Source of the DNA: Sphingobacteriaceae bacterium
Lineage (GTDB): Bacteria > Bacteroidota > Bacteroidia > B-17B0 > Aurantibacillaceae
DNA: 64,000 bases
Reading direction: 5' to 3'
NCBI GenBank assembly: GCA_016709575.1
Contig: JADJMM010000007.1
Coordinates: 1 to 64,000, forward strand
Shown one piece after another: positions 33,842 to 42,647 of the stretch. Each line of letters opens with the position of its first letter. Position 1 is the stretch's first letter. A program made the position numbers and the translations under genes. Below the pieces are notes generated by a model, which worked only from the letters and a program-made list of their open reading frames with translations, was not told the DNA's origin and ran no database searches.

Positions 33842-34978
33842 ATGCAACACAAAGTTACATTACTTTTTATATTTTGCTTTATCCTGTTAAAAATTAATTT
33901 TTACGGACAAGACAATGGTTTTATTAAAGGCAAGGTAAACGACCAAACGGGAGAATTGCCCGGAGCCGTTATCTCAATAGATTCTAAAACAGGAACCACA
34001 AGTGATGTTAACGGTGATTTTAATTTAAGCGCACCTGTTGGAACTTATACGTTAACTTGTTCGATGGTAGGTTATAAATCCCAAAAGCAAGTAATTAATG
34101 TAGTAGCAAATGATACCCTGAAATTGAACTTTAGTTTAACAGATGCTAATGCTATGTTGGATGAGGTAGTAGTATCAGCCGGAAAATTTGAACAAAAATT
34201 ATCGGATGTTACGGTGAGTATGGAAGTAATTAAGTTAGCGATTATAGAAAATAAAAACACAACAACTTTAGATCAAATTATGAATCAGGTCCCGGGCGTA
34301 ACGGTATCAGATGGACAAGCAAGCATTCGAGGCGGAAGTGGTTTTGCTTATGGAGCCGGTAGCCGCGTGTTAATGTTGGTAGATGAAATGCCAATGATTA
34401 GCGCCGATGCAGGAGACGTAAAATGGAATTATTTACCACTAGAAAATTTAGAACAAGTTGAAGTTATTAAAGGAGCGTCTTCTGCTTTGTTTGGTTCTTC
34501 GGCATTAAATGGTGTAATAAATTTACGAACCGCTTATGCAAAAGATAAACCAAACACTTCGGTAACTTTATTTGCGGGCGTTTACGATGCCCCAAAGTAT
34601 CAATACAAATGGTGGAAAGGTTCGAGTCAACAACAACAAGGCATAAACTTTTCGCATGCACAAAAAATTGGCAATTTAGATTTTGTTATGGGTGGTCATA
34701 TGTATAATGATGATGGCTACAGGGGGGGGATTGTAACACAAACTTTAGGTGTTGGAACCAAAACTGTAACGCAAAGTGAATTAAAAACGGAAAACGAGAA
34801 ACGTGCGCGGTTAAATATAAACTTAAGATATAATTTCAAAAAAGTTCCAGGCCTATCAATTGGAGTTAACACTAACATGATGGATGTAAAGGAGGCTTGT
34901 TCTTTTTGTGGAAAAAAGAAGACAGCGCGTATGTTCCTAATGATATTCAAAAATATAAAAACAAACGTTTTAATGTAG
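33842..34978 (+). CDS. TonB-dependent receptor, N-terminal part
   Basis: The ATG at 33842 gives a proper signal peptide (MQHKVTLLFIFCFILLKINFYGQ); the frame is open from a TTG at 33824. A carboxypeptidase-like regulatory domain follows (GFIKGKVNDQTGELPGAVISI to MVGYKSQKQVINV), then the plug domain (QVPGVTVSDGQASIRGGSGFAYGAGSRVLMLVDEMP, VIKGASSALFGSSALNGVINLRT) and the first barrel strands. It leaves frame after DVKEACSF, where one T is missing from the run 34903-34907. The rest is at 34897-36258. The joined receptor is about 805 residues and sits in the outer membrane. The substrate is unknown. Confidence 0.9.
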   Translation: MQHKVTLLFIFCFILLKINFYGQDNGFIKGKVNDQTGELPGAVISIDSKTGTTSDVNGDFNLSAPVGTYTLTCSMVGYKSQKQVINVVANDTLKLNFSLTDANAMLDEVVVSAGKFEQKLSDVTVSMEVIKLAIIENKNTTTLDQIMNQVPGVTVSDGQASIRGGSGFAYGAGSRVLMLVDEMPMISADAGDVKWNYLPLENLEQVEVIKGASSALFGSSALNGVINLRTAYAKDKPNTSVTLFAGVYDAPKYQYKWWKGSSQQQQGINFSHAQKIGNLDFVMGGHMYNDDGYRGGIVTQTLGVGTKTVTQSELKTENEKRARLNINLRYNFKKVPGLSIGVNTNMMDVKEACSFCGKKKTARMFLMIFKNIKTNVLM

Positions 34979-36258
34979 ACCCGTTTGTAACTTACTTTTT
35001 TGGTGACGGCAACAAACTTAGTTTAAGAAGCAGATATTTCTTAACACTTAATACAAACGATAAAAATCAAGAGTCAACAGCCGAACTTTATTATAACGAA
35101 TTCCAATATCAGAAACACTTTAAAAATAATTTTAATATTTCGACAGGTGTTGTTTATATGGAACAACAAATTTTTTCTGATTCTTTGTTTGGAAGACATA
35201 CGGGAAAAAATTATGCAGCTTATTTGCAACTCGATAAAAAAATTAAAAAACTAACCGCTTCTTTTGGTATGCGCACCGAGCGTTATGAAGTGGATACTGC
35301 CTATACAAGGGGATATTTAAAATTTGGAAAGAAAGTAATTAATAATCTTGCTTTCCAACCGGTAATAAGAGCAGGTTTGAATTACCAATTGTTTAATTAT
35401 ACTTTTATTCGCGCTTCTTACGGACAAGGTTATCGTTTTCCAAGTGTAGCCGAAAAATTTGTAAGTACCGGCGTAAGTGCTCTAAAAATTTATCCGAATC
35501 CATCTTTACAACCTGAGCGCGGATGGAGTACTGAGCTTGGTGTGAAACAAGGTTTTTCACTTGGTAAGTTCAAGGGCTTTTTAGACGTTTCAGGATTTTG
35601 GATGGAATATTATAACATGGTTGAGTTCTCATTTGATTTCTTTTTACCGAACGGACAACAACCCGGACCAACAGTGCCTCTTCAAACTTTACTTGATCAC
35701 GCGGGCTTTAAATCTCAAAATATGGGTCGCGCACAAATTAAAGGTGTCGAATTATCTGTAATAGGCGCAGGAAAAATTGGCCCCGTTAATGTAAGCTTGT
35801 TTACTGGCTATACTTATATTGATCCTATTAACCCGGATTACAACCCTTCTGTTGATACTTTAGGACTTCCTTATTTAAACGTGTTGAAATACCGTAACCG
35901 TCATTTGTTTAAAAATGATATTCAGTTCGACTATAAATTTATTTCTATTGGTTTTAGTACAAGATACCAAAGCTATATGGAGAACATTGATAAAAAGTTT
36001 AATGAGAGTTTATTACACGATATACAAGCCGGATTTGATTATTACGATTTCACTTACGTTTTACCTGGACTTCCTCGATATCGCGAAAAAGACAGAGCGG
36101 GTTCTTGGGTTCATGATTTAAGAATTGGATTTCATATTTCAAAAACACTTAAGGTTTCTTATTTAGTAAACAATGTTGCTAATGAAGAATATAGTTCCCG
36201 TCCGGGTGATGTGCGACCTCCGCGAATGCAAACTATTCAAATCATGCTTAAGCTGTAA
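34897..36258 (+). CDS. TonB-dependent receptor, barrel part (frameshifted)
   Basis: A 453-residue frame of alternating strands from the outer-membrane barrel: RASYGQGYRFPSVAEKF and NPSLQPERGWSTELGVKQGF are the usual landmark motifs, and the end IQIMLKL closes with a hydrophobic residue typical of barrels. Adding one T at 34903-34907 joins it as SFLWKKEDSAYVPND. Its stop overlaps the stop of the convergent 2H phosphoesterase by 11 bp. Confidence 0.9.
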   Translation: MFFLWKKEDSAYVPNDIQKYKNKRFNVDPFVTYFFGDGNKLSLRSRYFLTLNTNDKNQESTAELYYNEFQYQKHFKNNFNISTGVVYMEQQIFSDSLFGRHTGKNYAAYLQLDKKIKKLTASFGMRTERYEVDTAYTRGYLKFGKKVINNLAFQPVIRAGLNYQLFNYTFIRASYGQGYRFPSVAEKFVSTGVSALKIYPNPSLQPERGWSTELGVKQGFSLGKFKGFLDVSGFWMEYYNMVEFSFDFFLPNGQQPGPTVPLQTLLDHAGFKSQNMGRAQIKGVELSVIGAGKIGPVNVSLFTGYTYIDPINPDYNPSVDTLGLPYLNVLKYRNRHLFKNDIQFDYKFISIGFSTRYQSYMENIDKKFNESLLHDIQAGFDYYDFTYVLPGLPRYREKDRAGSWVHDLRIGFHISKTLKVSYLVNNVANEEYSSRPGDVRPPRMQTIQIMLKL

Positions 36259-36790
36259 GCGGAAACTCTTTGTGCGCTAACCAAACTTTCCCGGTGTGTT
36301 TTAAAAGGAAGAAAGAGCTCGCTCTAAATTCAGCCCAGAAGCTTTTTGATTTATACTCTTCATTCGCTAAATAAAAATCTTGTTTTTTTAAATCACGAAA
36401 AGCAATAGTTACATGCGGATGAAAACCTCTTTTGTCATCGTACTGATTGAAAATATTTAAATGACTTTTTACATGAAACACTAATTGGTTTTGAAGAGCA
36501 GTAAGCGTTTCGTTTTTTTGTACATCAATAAAAATAACTTTTGGCTCAAAACAACCAAAGCCATTTAATTGAACGGGAAAAGCAGTGGAGAATTTAAATT
36601 CGGAAATAGTTTGTATTAGATGGTCTTCTTTCGTTTCCTTCATTTCAAAAGGCATGTGAAGCGTAATGTGTGCGGGCGAACGAAGCGAACTTTTGTTATT
36701 GTACTTTTGGGAAATCTCCAGCTTTACTTTCTCTACTTCAGAAAAAACAGGTTCGGGTGGAATGATGGCTATAAAATACTTGCGGTTCAT
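36248..36790 (-). CDS. 2H phosphoesterase (2'-5' RNA ligase family)
   Basis: 180 residues. The two catalytic H-x-T motifs are present: SPAHITLHMPF and GFHPHVTIAFRDL. The fold is that of LigT/cyclic phosphodiesterase proteins, which act on 2'-5' linked or cyclic phosphate nucleotides. The natural substrate is unknown. The ATG follows the TPR-SpoIIE stop codon directly, so the two are cotranscribed. The end overlaps the TonB receptor end by 11 bp. Confidence 0.85.
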   Translation of the reverse strand: MNRKYFIAIIPPEPVFSEVEKVKLEISQKYNNKSSLRSPAHITLHMPFEMKETKEDHLIQTISEFKFSTAFPVQLNGFGCFEPKVIFIDVQKNETLTALQNQLVFHVKSHLNIFNQYDDKRGFHPHVTIAFRDLKKQDFYLANEEYKSKSFWAEFRASSFFLLKHTGKVWLAHKEFPLTA

Positions 36791-38797
36791 TTACACACAA
36801 ACACCAATCACTAAAATATCATCCACCTGTTCTAAATTTCCTCTCCAGTTTTCGAATGCAGATAATAATTTTTCACGCTGCTCGGCCGGCGGCAACTCAT
36901 GAATGGAAACTAAGAATTTTTTAAGGGCGTTGTATTTGAATTTTTTTCCTTTCGGCCCGCCAAACTGATCCGCAAAACCATCAGAGTATAAATACACGCA
37001 ATCGCCTTTTTGTAATTTGAGTTTATAATTAGTGTAGTTGTCGGCTACGCCATCTACGTTACTTCCTATTGGAAATTTATCCGCTTTTATTTCTAATAAA
37101 TGTTCTTCAAAGAAAATTTCGTTTTTAGTTTGTGGTGTATAAGAAGAGGAAATGTTTTTACGCACCACCCATAAATTATTAAATGCGCCCGCGTATTGTA
37201 ATTCTAAAGTTTTTGGATTGTAAGAGCAAAGCGATAAATCCATTCCGTCTTTAATGCTATCCTTATCCGCACTTTGTCTTAATGTATCTGTAACGCCGGT
37301 ATCTAAATGTTTTAAAATTTCTGAAGGTGTAGTTAAGCCTTTTTCTTTTACAGCCTGATTTAATAAGTTTAAACCAACAACGCTCATCATAGCACCTGGC
37401 ACACCATGACCGGTACAATCAACTGCAGCAAACAGTATCATTCCGTTTTTTTCTTCCATCCAATAAAAATCACCACTCACAACATCTTTTGGTTTGTACA
37501 ACACAAATGCATTTGGCAAAAGTTGTTTCACCATTTTATCAGGCGGTAGAATAGCTAATTGAATTCGTTTGGCGTAATTAATACTATCCGTAATTTCTTT
37601 TTTCTGATGAACGATTTCATGATTTTGCTGTTGTAATAATTTATTGGCTTGTTGTCTGCTTTTATTTTGACGGAACAAAACAAAGGCAACAATTACTACG
37701 GATAAAATTCCGACCGAAGAGGCGATTAACCAAAGGCGGGATTGTTTTGCTTTCAAATCTGTAACTTCTTTTTCGGCACCCAAGCGTTTTAGCTCTTCTT
37801 CTTTTTTTCCGGTTTCGTATTTCACTTCCATTTCACTTATCTTATCAATAGTTTGCATTTTAGATAAGCTATCTTTTAATACGATGCACTCCCAATAAGT
37901 CAGAGCCGATTGTTTGTAATTCTGTAATTCATAACTTACATCAGCCACAGCTTTTTTAATTTCAATCATTAAATCAAGATTGCCAGGATTAGCTTTGGCG
38001 GCCATTAAATGATACTTTTCTGATGTAACATAATCTTTATTCTTATAATAGAATGTTCCAAGGTTGTATAAACTTCCGGCATAACCTAATTTGTCGCCTA
38101 CGTCTTGCTGCATTTGTAAAGCTATTGTGGAATATTTTAATACTGAATCAACGATTTTTTTATCAATATAGTTATTCGTCAAAGTACAATAAACGGTGAC
38201 TTTAAAAATAGCACTTTCCCTCTCGTTTTTGTTTGCCTTTATTAGGTCAAGAGCCCTGTAACAATGCGCGATAGATGAATCAACAGCTTTGATCTGTTGC
38301 AAGAAAACAACCATGTTACTTTCCACAAGGCAATATTTGGAATAATTTTTTGACGACCTACAAATCGCTAAAGCTTCATTATAGCTTTTCAAAGCCATGT
38401 CAAGATGATCAATCTCTTTGTATATGTTTCCAATGGCGTTTAGCGACTGAATAATCCTTGCCGGGTCTTTTATTTTTTCTGCAAGCGCTTTACTTTTGAT
38501 AAAATTTTCAAGAGCGACATTTAAATTACCGAGATAAGCATTCGCGACAGCCCTTTCGAAGCCGGATTCATATTCTAACGAGTCAATTTTAAGAACTTTT
38601 GAAAGCTCGCATGCCTGTTCGGCTAATTTTAAAGCTGTTTTTGCATCGATGCGCATAAGGCTGTCAGAACTTTTATTCAGCCTAACAATTTGTTCAATTT
38701 TGTTTTGGGACAGTGTAAGAAACGGAGAACAGATTAAAAAAGCCAAATAGAATGCTTTTAAAACAGAACTGTAAACGCTATTAATTATACTAATCAT
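36791..38797 (-). CDS. TPR-SpoIIE serine phosphatase
   Basis: 668 residues, intact. An N-terminal signal or anchor segment (AFYLAFLICSPFLTLSQ) is followed by TPRs (about 40-330; for example GNLNVALENFIKSKALAEKI, GTFYYKNKDYVTSEKYHLMAAK), a transmembrane helix (about 356-376), a coiled coil and the SpoIIE/PP2C domain (about 400-668). Metal-binding motifs are SGDFYWMEEKNGMILFAAVDCTGHGVPGAMMSVVG, KDGMDLSLC and YSDGFADQFGGPKGKKF. The sensing TPRs are probably outside the inner membrane and the phosphatase inside. It is a paralogue of the broken gene at 24968-27242. Divergent from ferritin, sharing a 62-bp promoter region. Confidence 0.9.
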   Translation of the reverse strand: MISIINSVYSSVLKAFYLAFLICSPFLTLSQNKIEQIVRLNKSSDSLMRIDAKTALKLAEQACELSKVLKIDSLEYESGFERAVANAYLGNLNVALENFIKSKALAEKIKDPARIIQSLNAIGNIYKEIDHLDMALKSYNEALAICRSSKNYSKYCLVESNMVVFLQQIKAVDSSIAHCYRALDLIKANKNERESAIFKVTVYCTLTNNYIDKKIVDSVLKYSTIALQMQQDVGDKLGYAGSLYNLGTFYYKNKDYVTSEKYHLMAAKANPGNLDLMIEIKKAVADVSYELQNYKQSALTYWECIVLKDSLSKMQTIDKISEMEVKYETGKKEEELKRLGAEKEVTDLKAKQSRLWLIASSVGILSVVIVAFVLFRQNKSRQQANKLLQQQNHEIVHQKKEITDSINYAKRIQLAILPPDKMVKQLLPNAFVLYKPKDVVSGDFYWMEEKNGMILFAAVDCTGHGVPGAMMSVVGLNLLNQAVKEKGLTTPSEILKHLDTGVTDTLRQSADKDSIKDGMDLSLCSYNPKTLELQYAGAFNNLWVVRKNISSSYTPQTKNEIFFEEHLLEIKADKFPIGSNVDGVADNYTNYKLKLQKGDCVYLYSDGFADQFGGPKGKKFKYNALKKFLVSIHELPPAEQREKLLSAFENWRGNLEQVDDILVIGVCV

Positions 38798-38815
38798 TAC
38801 TTTTATAAGTGAAAA

Positions 38816-38823
38816 TAAAGATA
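38816..38823 (-). promoter_or_regulatory. -7 box TATCTTTA of the TPR-SpoIIE gene
   Basis: A near-match to TAnnTTTG on the minus strand, 18 bp before the ATG at 38797. It directly abuts the opposite-strand box at 38824-38831. Confidence 0.4.
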
Positions 38824-38831
38824 TAACTTTA
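38824..38831 (+). promoter_or_regulatory. -7 box TAACTTTA of ferritin
   Basis: A near-match to TAnnTTTG, 27 bp before the ferritin ATG. The same TAACTTTATACTA string is found at 40170-40182 before the FtsB/DivIC-like gene. It abuts the minus-strand box at 38816-38823, and the pair forms a near-palindrome TAAAG-N6-CTTTA. Confidence 0.4.
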
Positions 38832-38858
38832 TACTATCATTCTAAAACAAATTATACT

Positions 38859-39389
38859 ATGTTAAGTTCAAAAGTAACCAGCGCTTTAAATAAGCAAATA
38901 GAGCTTGAAGCGTCTTCATCGCAATATTATTTAGCTATGGCCAGCTGGGCAGAAACCCAAGGCTTAAATGGCATCTCTGCTTTTTTATATACGCACGCCG
39001 ACGAAGAGCGCATGCATATGTTAAAGCTAATTAAGTTCGTTAACGAGCGTGGAGGTCATGGTTTAGTTCCTGCATTAAAGCAACCGCCTGCAAGTTTTAA
39101 ATCTGTAAAGTATGTTTTTGAAGAAGTGTTAAAGCATGAGATAAAAGTGACTTCAGAAATAAATAAATTAGTTGAGATTACCCTTAAGGAAAAAGATTAT
39201 ACTACGCACAACTTTTTACAGTGGTATGTAAGCGAACAGATAGAAGAGGAATCATTAGCACGCCAAATCGTTGATAAACTTAAATTAGTTGGTGACGATA
39301 AAGGTGGTTTATATTTCTTCGATCGTGATTTGGAAGGTATCGCCGGTAAAGCTGGTGGTGGCGGAAAAGAAGAGAAAGGAAAAGCTTAG
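38859..39389 (+). CDS. ftnA: Non-haem ferritin
   Basis: 176 residues. The diiron ferroxidase ligands are visible: E17 in QIELEASSSQYYLAM, then E50 and H53 in HADEERMHMLK, and later glutamates and glutamine in WYVSEQIEEE. It stores iron as a 24-subunit shell and protects against iron-driven oxidation. The C-terminal tail is a Gly/Lys-rich extension (KAGGGGKEEKGKA) beyond the usual core. Its stop codon overlaps the stop of the convergent L,D-transpeptidase (TTAG at 39386-39389). Confidence 0.93.
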   Translation: MLSSKVTSALNKQIELEASSSQYYLAMASWAETQGLNGISAFLYTHADEERMHMLKLIKFVNERGGHGLVPALKQPPASFKSVKYVFEEVLKHEIKVTSEINKLVEITLKEKDYTTHNFLQWYVSEQIEEESLARQIVDKLKLVGDDKGGLYFFDRDLEGIAGKAGGGGKEEKGKA

Positions 39390-40141
39390 TTACTGAAAAC
39401 GTAAAGACCTTTTGCGTTTATACTATATTTAGCCGGTGTTTTATTTGCTTCAAAGTAAGTAAAGGCCGGCTTTAAATTTGCCCAAAAATTATTTTTAACA
39501 TCGGTGAATTCTTCTTTTAGAAGTTTACAATTTTCATCAGTCAACTTGCAAGGATAAATTTCTACTCTTGGCGAAGTGTTGTTGTTTTTGGCTTCAACAC
39601 ATAACATATAAACGTCTTTTATAGGATCGTCTTGCAAAGGAATGCACCCAATAGTAACACAATTCCCGTGAATCATAATATCTCCACCGGGTCTTTTACC
39701 ATCTACTAATATTCGGTCGCTTTTGTTCGGATAGCCCACTTTTAAGGCTAGAAAGTAAGAGCTATTTGGGTTGAAAACAGGGATATCGTAAATCCCTTCT
39801 GGAACCTGATAATCGCCCTCTTTACGTTTAGGCCCCAGCTCTCCGCTAGAGGCACAAATGGCAATTTTTTTGAGAAAGGTGTATTTTAAATCGCTTTTAT
39901 TTTTTACCCAGAGCTCTAATTCTTTCTCTTTTTTGAAGATGCGGATAAATACTTCCATAGCTGAGGAATTTATCTTTTTAGCCTTTAACTCCGCCTCAAG
40001 CCCCGGCCATTTGCTGGCATAAGCATCTTTTACCCGCTTATTCTTTAATTGTTGGGCTTTAAAGGAGGTGTTTTCCTGCGAAAACGCCGGATTTAACAAC
40101 CCTAAACAAACTAACAATGCTATATTAATAATTGCTTTCAA
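39386..40141 (-). CDS. L,D-transpeptidase family protein (YkuD domain), exported
   Basis: 251 residues from a TTG, with signal peptide KAIINIALLVCLGLLNPAFSQ. The catalytic motif of the YkuD/YafK type is PGGDIMIHGNCVTIGCIPLQDD, with the His and the nucleophilic Cys. The strand EGIYDIPVFNPNSSYFLALKVGYPN is typical of the group near YafK/DpaA. It acts on peptidoglycan cross-links or on lipoprotein-peptidoglycan links in the periplasm; which, the sequence does not tell. Divergent from the FtsB-like gene, 48 bp away. Confidence 0.85.
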   Translation of the reverse strand: MKAIINIALLVCLGLLNPAFSQENTSFKAQQLKNKRVKDAYASKWPGLEAELKAKKINSSAMEVFIRIFKKEKELELWVKNKSDLKYTFLKKIAICASSGELGPKRKEGDYQVPEGIYDIPVFNPNSSYFLALKVGYPNKSDRILVDGKRPGGDIMIHGNCVTIGCIPLQDDPIKDVYMLCVEAKNNNTSPRVEIYPCKLTDENCKLLKEEFTDVKNNFWANLKPAFTYFEANKTPAKYSINAKGLYVFSN

Positions 40142-40189
40142 AAGAGAAAATGGGACTTGGTTTTTGAACTAACTTTATACTAAAGTAAA

Positions 40190-40474
40190 ATGAAATTTTT
40201 TAAATTCATACGTAACAAATACCTTTTAACAACAATTGGCATTGTAGTATGGCTCTTGTTTTTTGATAAAAACGATGTGTTTAGCCAAGCCGATTTAATT
40301 GGAAAATTAAATAAGTTAAAGGGCGACCGTAATTATTATTTAACGGAGATAGAAAACAACAAACGCGAAATAGAAGAATTAAAAACTAACAAAAAAAGTT
40401 TGGAAAAATTTGCCCGCGAAAAATACCACATGAAAAAAGATAACGAAGATGTGTATGTTATCGTAAAAAAATAA
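40190..40474 (+). CDS. FtsB/DivIC-like septum protein
   Basis: 94 residues: a short basic N-terminus, one transmembrane helix (YLLTTIGIVVWLLFF), a coiled coil (LNKLKGDRNYYLTEIENNKREIEELKTNK) and the family motif LEKFAREKYHMKKDNEDVYVIVKK. This is the layout of septum formation initiators, which pair with FtsL in the divisome. It is followed by the YkgJ-like gene 3 bp later. Confidence 0.88.
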   Translation: MKFFKFIRNKYLLTTIGIVVWLLFFDKNDVFSQADLIGKLNKLKGDRNYYLTEIENNKREIEELKTNKKSLEKFAREKYHMKKDNEDVYVIVKK

Positions 40475-40477
40475 GTT

Positions 40478-40981
40478 GTGGATTTAGAACACTTCCGAAA
40501 ACAAGCCGAAAAATTAAAAAAAGAAAACCTTAAGTTTTTTAATAAAGTTAAGTTGCGTAAACCTGATGAGCTTGATGATCTTTTTCACGAAGCACACGAA
40601 GAAGCCTTTTCTAAAATAGATTGTTTAACCTGTGGGAATTGTTGTAAAACAACGTCTCCAATATTTTATCAAAAGGATATAGAGCGAGCTTCAAAAGCAG
40701 TGAAATTAAAACCGGGAGCGTTTATAGAAAAATATTTACGCTTAGATGAAGATAATGACTACGTGTTACAAGTGGCGCCGTGCCCGTTTTTAGATTCAGA
40801 AAACTATTGTGGTATTTATAACGATAGACCAAACGCCTGCAGAGAATACCCTCATACAGATAGAAAAAAGATGATTCAGGTAATGGATTTAACTTTTAAG
40901 AATACGATGGTTTGCCCCGCCGTTTTAAGAATAACCGAAGATGTGAAGCGGAAAATAAAAATTATGATTTGGCGGCTTTAA
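40478..40981 (+). CDS. YkgJ-family cysteine-cluster protein
   Basis: 167 residues from a GTG. The cysteine motif is CLTCGNCCKTTSPIF, followed by APCPFLDSENYCGIYNDRPNACREYPHTDR, the hallmark of the YkgJ (Fe/Zn-binding) family. Function is not established. Its end overlaps the convergent Mla ATPase gene by 20 bp. Confidence 0.87.
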   Translation: MDLEHFRKQAEKLKKENLKFFNKVKLRKPDELDDLFHEAHEEAFSKIDCLTCGNCCKTTSPIFYQKDIERASKAVKLKPGAFIEKYLRLDEDNDYVLQVAPCPFLDSENYCGIYNDRPNACREYPHTDRKKMIQVMDLTFKNTMVCPAVLRITEDVKRKIKIMIWRL

Positions 40982-41720
40982 AAACCTGTTGCATAAATTC
41001 GGAAGCAAATACAAAATCGTACATTTCTTTATTGGTAACACTTAAAATATCTTTTTGTGTTCCTGTCCACCAATTTTTTCCTTTGTAGATAAACATAACG
41101 TTTTCGCCAATTTCAAGAACAGAGTTCATGTCGTGCGTAATAACAACAGTTGTAATATTATATTCGTGTGTAATGTCTTGAATCAATTCATCAATGATAA
41201 TAGATGTTTTTGGATCGAGACCCGAGTTAGGCTCATCACAAAACAAATACTTTGGATTATTAGCAATAGCACTAGCTAAGGCTGCACGTTTTTTCATACC
41301 ACCGCTTAACTCTGATGGATATAAAGCATTTCTCCCTTCTAATTTAACGCGCTCTAAACAAAAATTAACGCGGTCTAGCTTTTCAGCTTTTGTCAGACTT
41401 GTAAACATGTCTAAAGGAAAGCGAACGTTTTCTTCTAAGGTTTGTGAATCAAATAAAGCACCAGCTTGAAACAACATTCCAATTTCTTTACGCACCTCTT
41501 GTTTTTCCTTCGGACCTAAAACAGGAAAGTTTTTTCCGGAATACAAAATTTGTCCTTCGTCAACGTTATGCAACCCCACCATTAATTTTAAAATAGTTGT
41601 TTTACCACAACCACTTTCGCCAATCATTAAATTAGTTTTGCCCGGATAAAAAGTAAAGGATACGTCGTCAATTATTTTGCGGTCGCCAAAATTTTTGGAT
41701 ATGTTTTTAATTTCAATCAA
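40962..41720 (-). CDS. ABC transporter ATP-binding protein, MlaF type
   Basis: 252 residues. Walker A is MIGESGCGKTTILK, the signature motif LSGGMKKRAALASAIA, Walker B YLFCDEPNSGLDPKTS, and the switch histidine VVITHDMNS. The sequence LSGGMKKRAALARAI is typical of the Mla/phospholipid-trafficking class. It forms a transporter with the permease encoded just upstream, with a 4-bp overlap (ATGA). It is thought to maintain outer-membrane lipid asymmetry. Confidence 0.9.
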   Translation of the reverse strand: MIEIKNISKNFGDRKIIDDVSFTFYPGKTNLMIGESGCGKTTILKLMVGLHNVDEGQILYSGKNFPVLGPKEKQEVRKEIGMLFQAGALFDSQTLEENVRFPLDMFTSLTKAEKLDRVNFCLERVKLEGRNALYPSELSGGMKKRAALASAIANNPKYLFCDEPNSGLDPKTSIIIDELIQDITHEYNITTVVITHDMNSVLEIGENVMFIYKGKNWWTGTQKDILSVTNKEMYDFVFASEFMQQVFKAAKS

Positions 41721-42460
41721 CGTGCCAGGAATAACTGCGTTAAAATCAAATTAAAAATTAGAATTAAAATGCTGGTGATTACAACAGCACGCGTACTGGA
41801 TTTACCAACTTCTAAAGCCCCGCCATTAGTAAAGTAGCCGAAGTAAGAAGCGATAGATGTAATAATAAAAGCAAATACAATTACCTTAGTGAAAGAGTAG
41901 TATAATTTCCAAGGTTCAAAAAAAGCTTGTATTCCAAAAATGTATTCGTAAGAGGTACATGCGCCCGATGATATTCCCATTAAATAACCGCCCACTAAAC
42001 CAAGAAACATACTAATCGCAATTAAGAATGGATTAATAATCATGGCGGCTACAATTTTGGGAAGGATTAAATAACCTGCAGAATTTACGCCCATAATTTC
42101 GAGCGCATCAATTTGTTCAGTTACGCGCATAGCACCAATTTCAGAAGCAATATTAGAACCCACTTTTCCTGCTAAAATTAAACTCACAATAGTTGGACAA
42201 AATTCAAGTACCATTGATTCGCGGGTTGTAAAACCAACAGCATATAAAGGAATCCAAGGACTTGAAAAACCAAAGGCAGCTTGTATAGTAATTACCCCGC
42301 CCATAAAAACGGAAATAATACTGACAATGCTTAATGAGCCAATACCAAGTGAGTTTATTTCGTAGATAATTTGGCGGGCATACACAGAGAATTTTTCAGG
42401 TTTACTAAAAACCCTGAATAAAAGCATAAAATAGCGGCCAATATGAAAAAAAAGCGTCAT
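41717..42460 (-). CDS. MlaE-family ABC transporter permease
   Basis: 247 residues with five or six transmembrane helices. Family motifs visible are GVITIQAAFGF, LILAGKVGSNIASEIGAMRVTEQIDALEIMGVN, and the final hydrophobic helices. The conserved EQIDALE loop contacts the ATPase. Partner of the MlaF-like protein that overlaps it. No MCE-domain (MlaD) gene lies in this short cluster. Confidence 0.9.
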   Translation of the reverse strand: MTLFFHIGRYFMLLFRVFSKPEKFSVYARQIIYEINSLGIGSLSIVSIISVFMGGVITIQAAFGFSSPWIPLYAVGFTTRESMVLEFCPTIVSLILAGKVGSNIASEIGAMRVTEQIDALEIMGVNSAGYLILPKIVAAMIINPFLIAISMFLGLVGGYLMGISSGACTSYEYIFGIQAFFEPWKLYYSFTKVIVFAFIITSIASYFGYFTNGGALEVGKSSTRAVVITSILILIFNLILTQLFLAR

Positions 42461-42488
42461 CTAATAATGATACTAAAGTACTAAATTA

Positions 42489-42496
42489 TATCTTTG
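42489..42496 (+). promoter_or_regulatory. -7 box TATCTTTG, 4 bases before the small lipoprotein gene
   Basis: An exact TAnnTTTG match, 4 bases upstream of the ATG at 42501. It suggests transcription beginning at the start codon. No good -33 TTG. Confidence 0.45.
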
Positions 42497-42500
42497 AATT

Positions 42501-42647
42501 ATGAAACAAATCTTTAAGAGTCAGGTTTTTTTATGGGCTATTGTTTTAAGTACGGCGCTTATTTTTCAAGAGTGCAGAACCAATAAATGCGACGGTTGCC
42601 CTGCAATGAAAAAAAGAGTAAAAAAACAGTCGAAAGGCTCTATCTAA
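42501..42647 (+). CDS. Small cysteine-containing membrane or lipoprotein, 48 residues
   Basis: ATG to TAA. The sequence starts MKQIFKSQVFLWAIVLSTAL, a hydrophobic stretch, then IFQECRTNKCDGCPAMKKRVKKQSK. The first cysteine follows a lipobox-like but imperfect IFQE, and the remainder is basic with three cysteines. Small proteins of this kind (a signal segment, CxxC-rich middle, Lys-rich tail) occur in Bacteroidota, but I know no function. It ends 8 bp inside the convergent VanZ-like gene. A promoter box directly upstream supports it as a real gene. Confidence 0.6.
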   Translation: MKQIFKSQVFLWAIVLSTALIFQECRTNKCDGCPAMKKRVKKQSKGSI

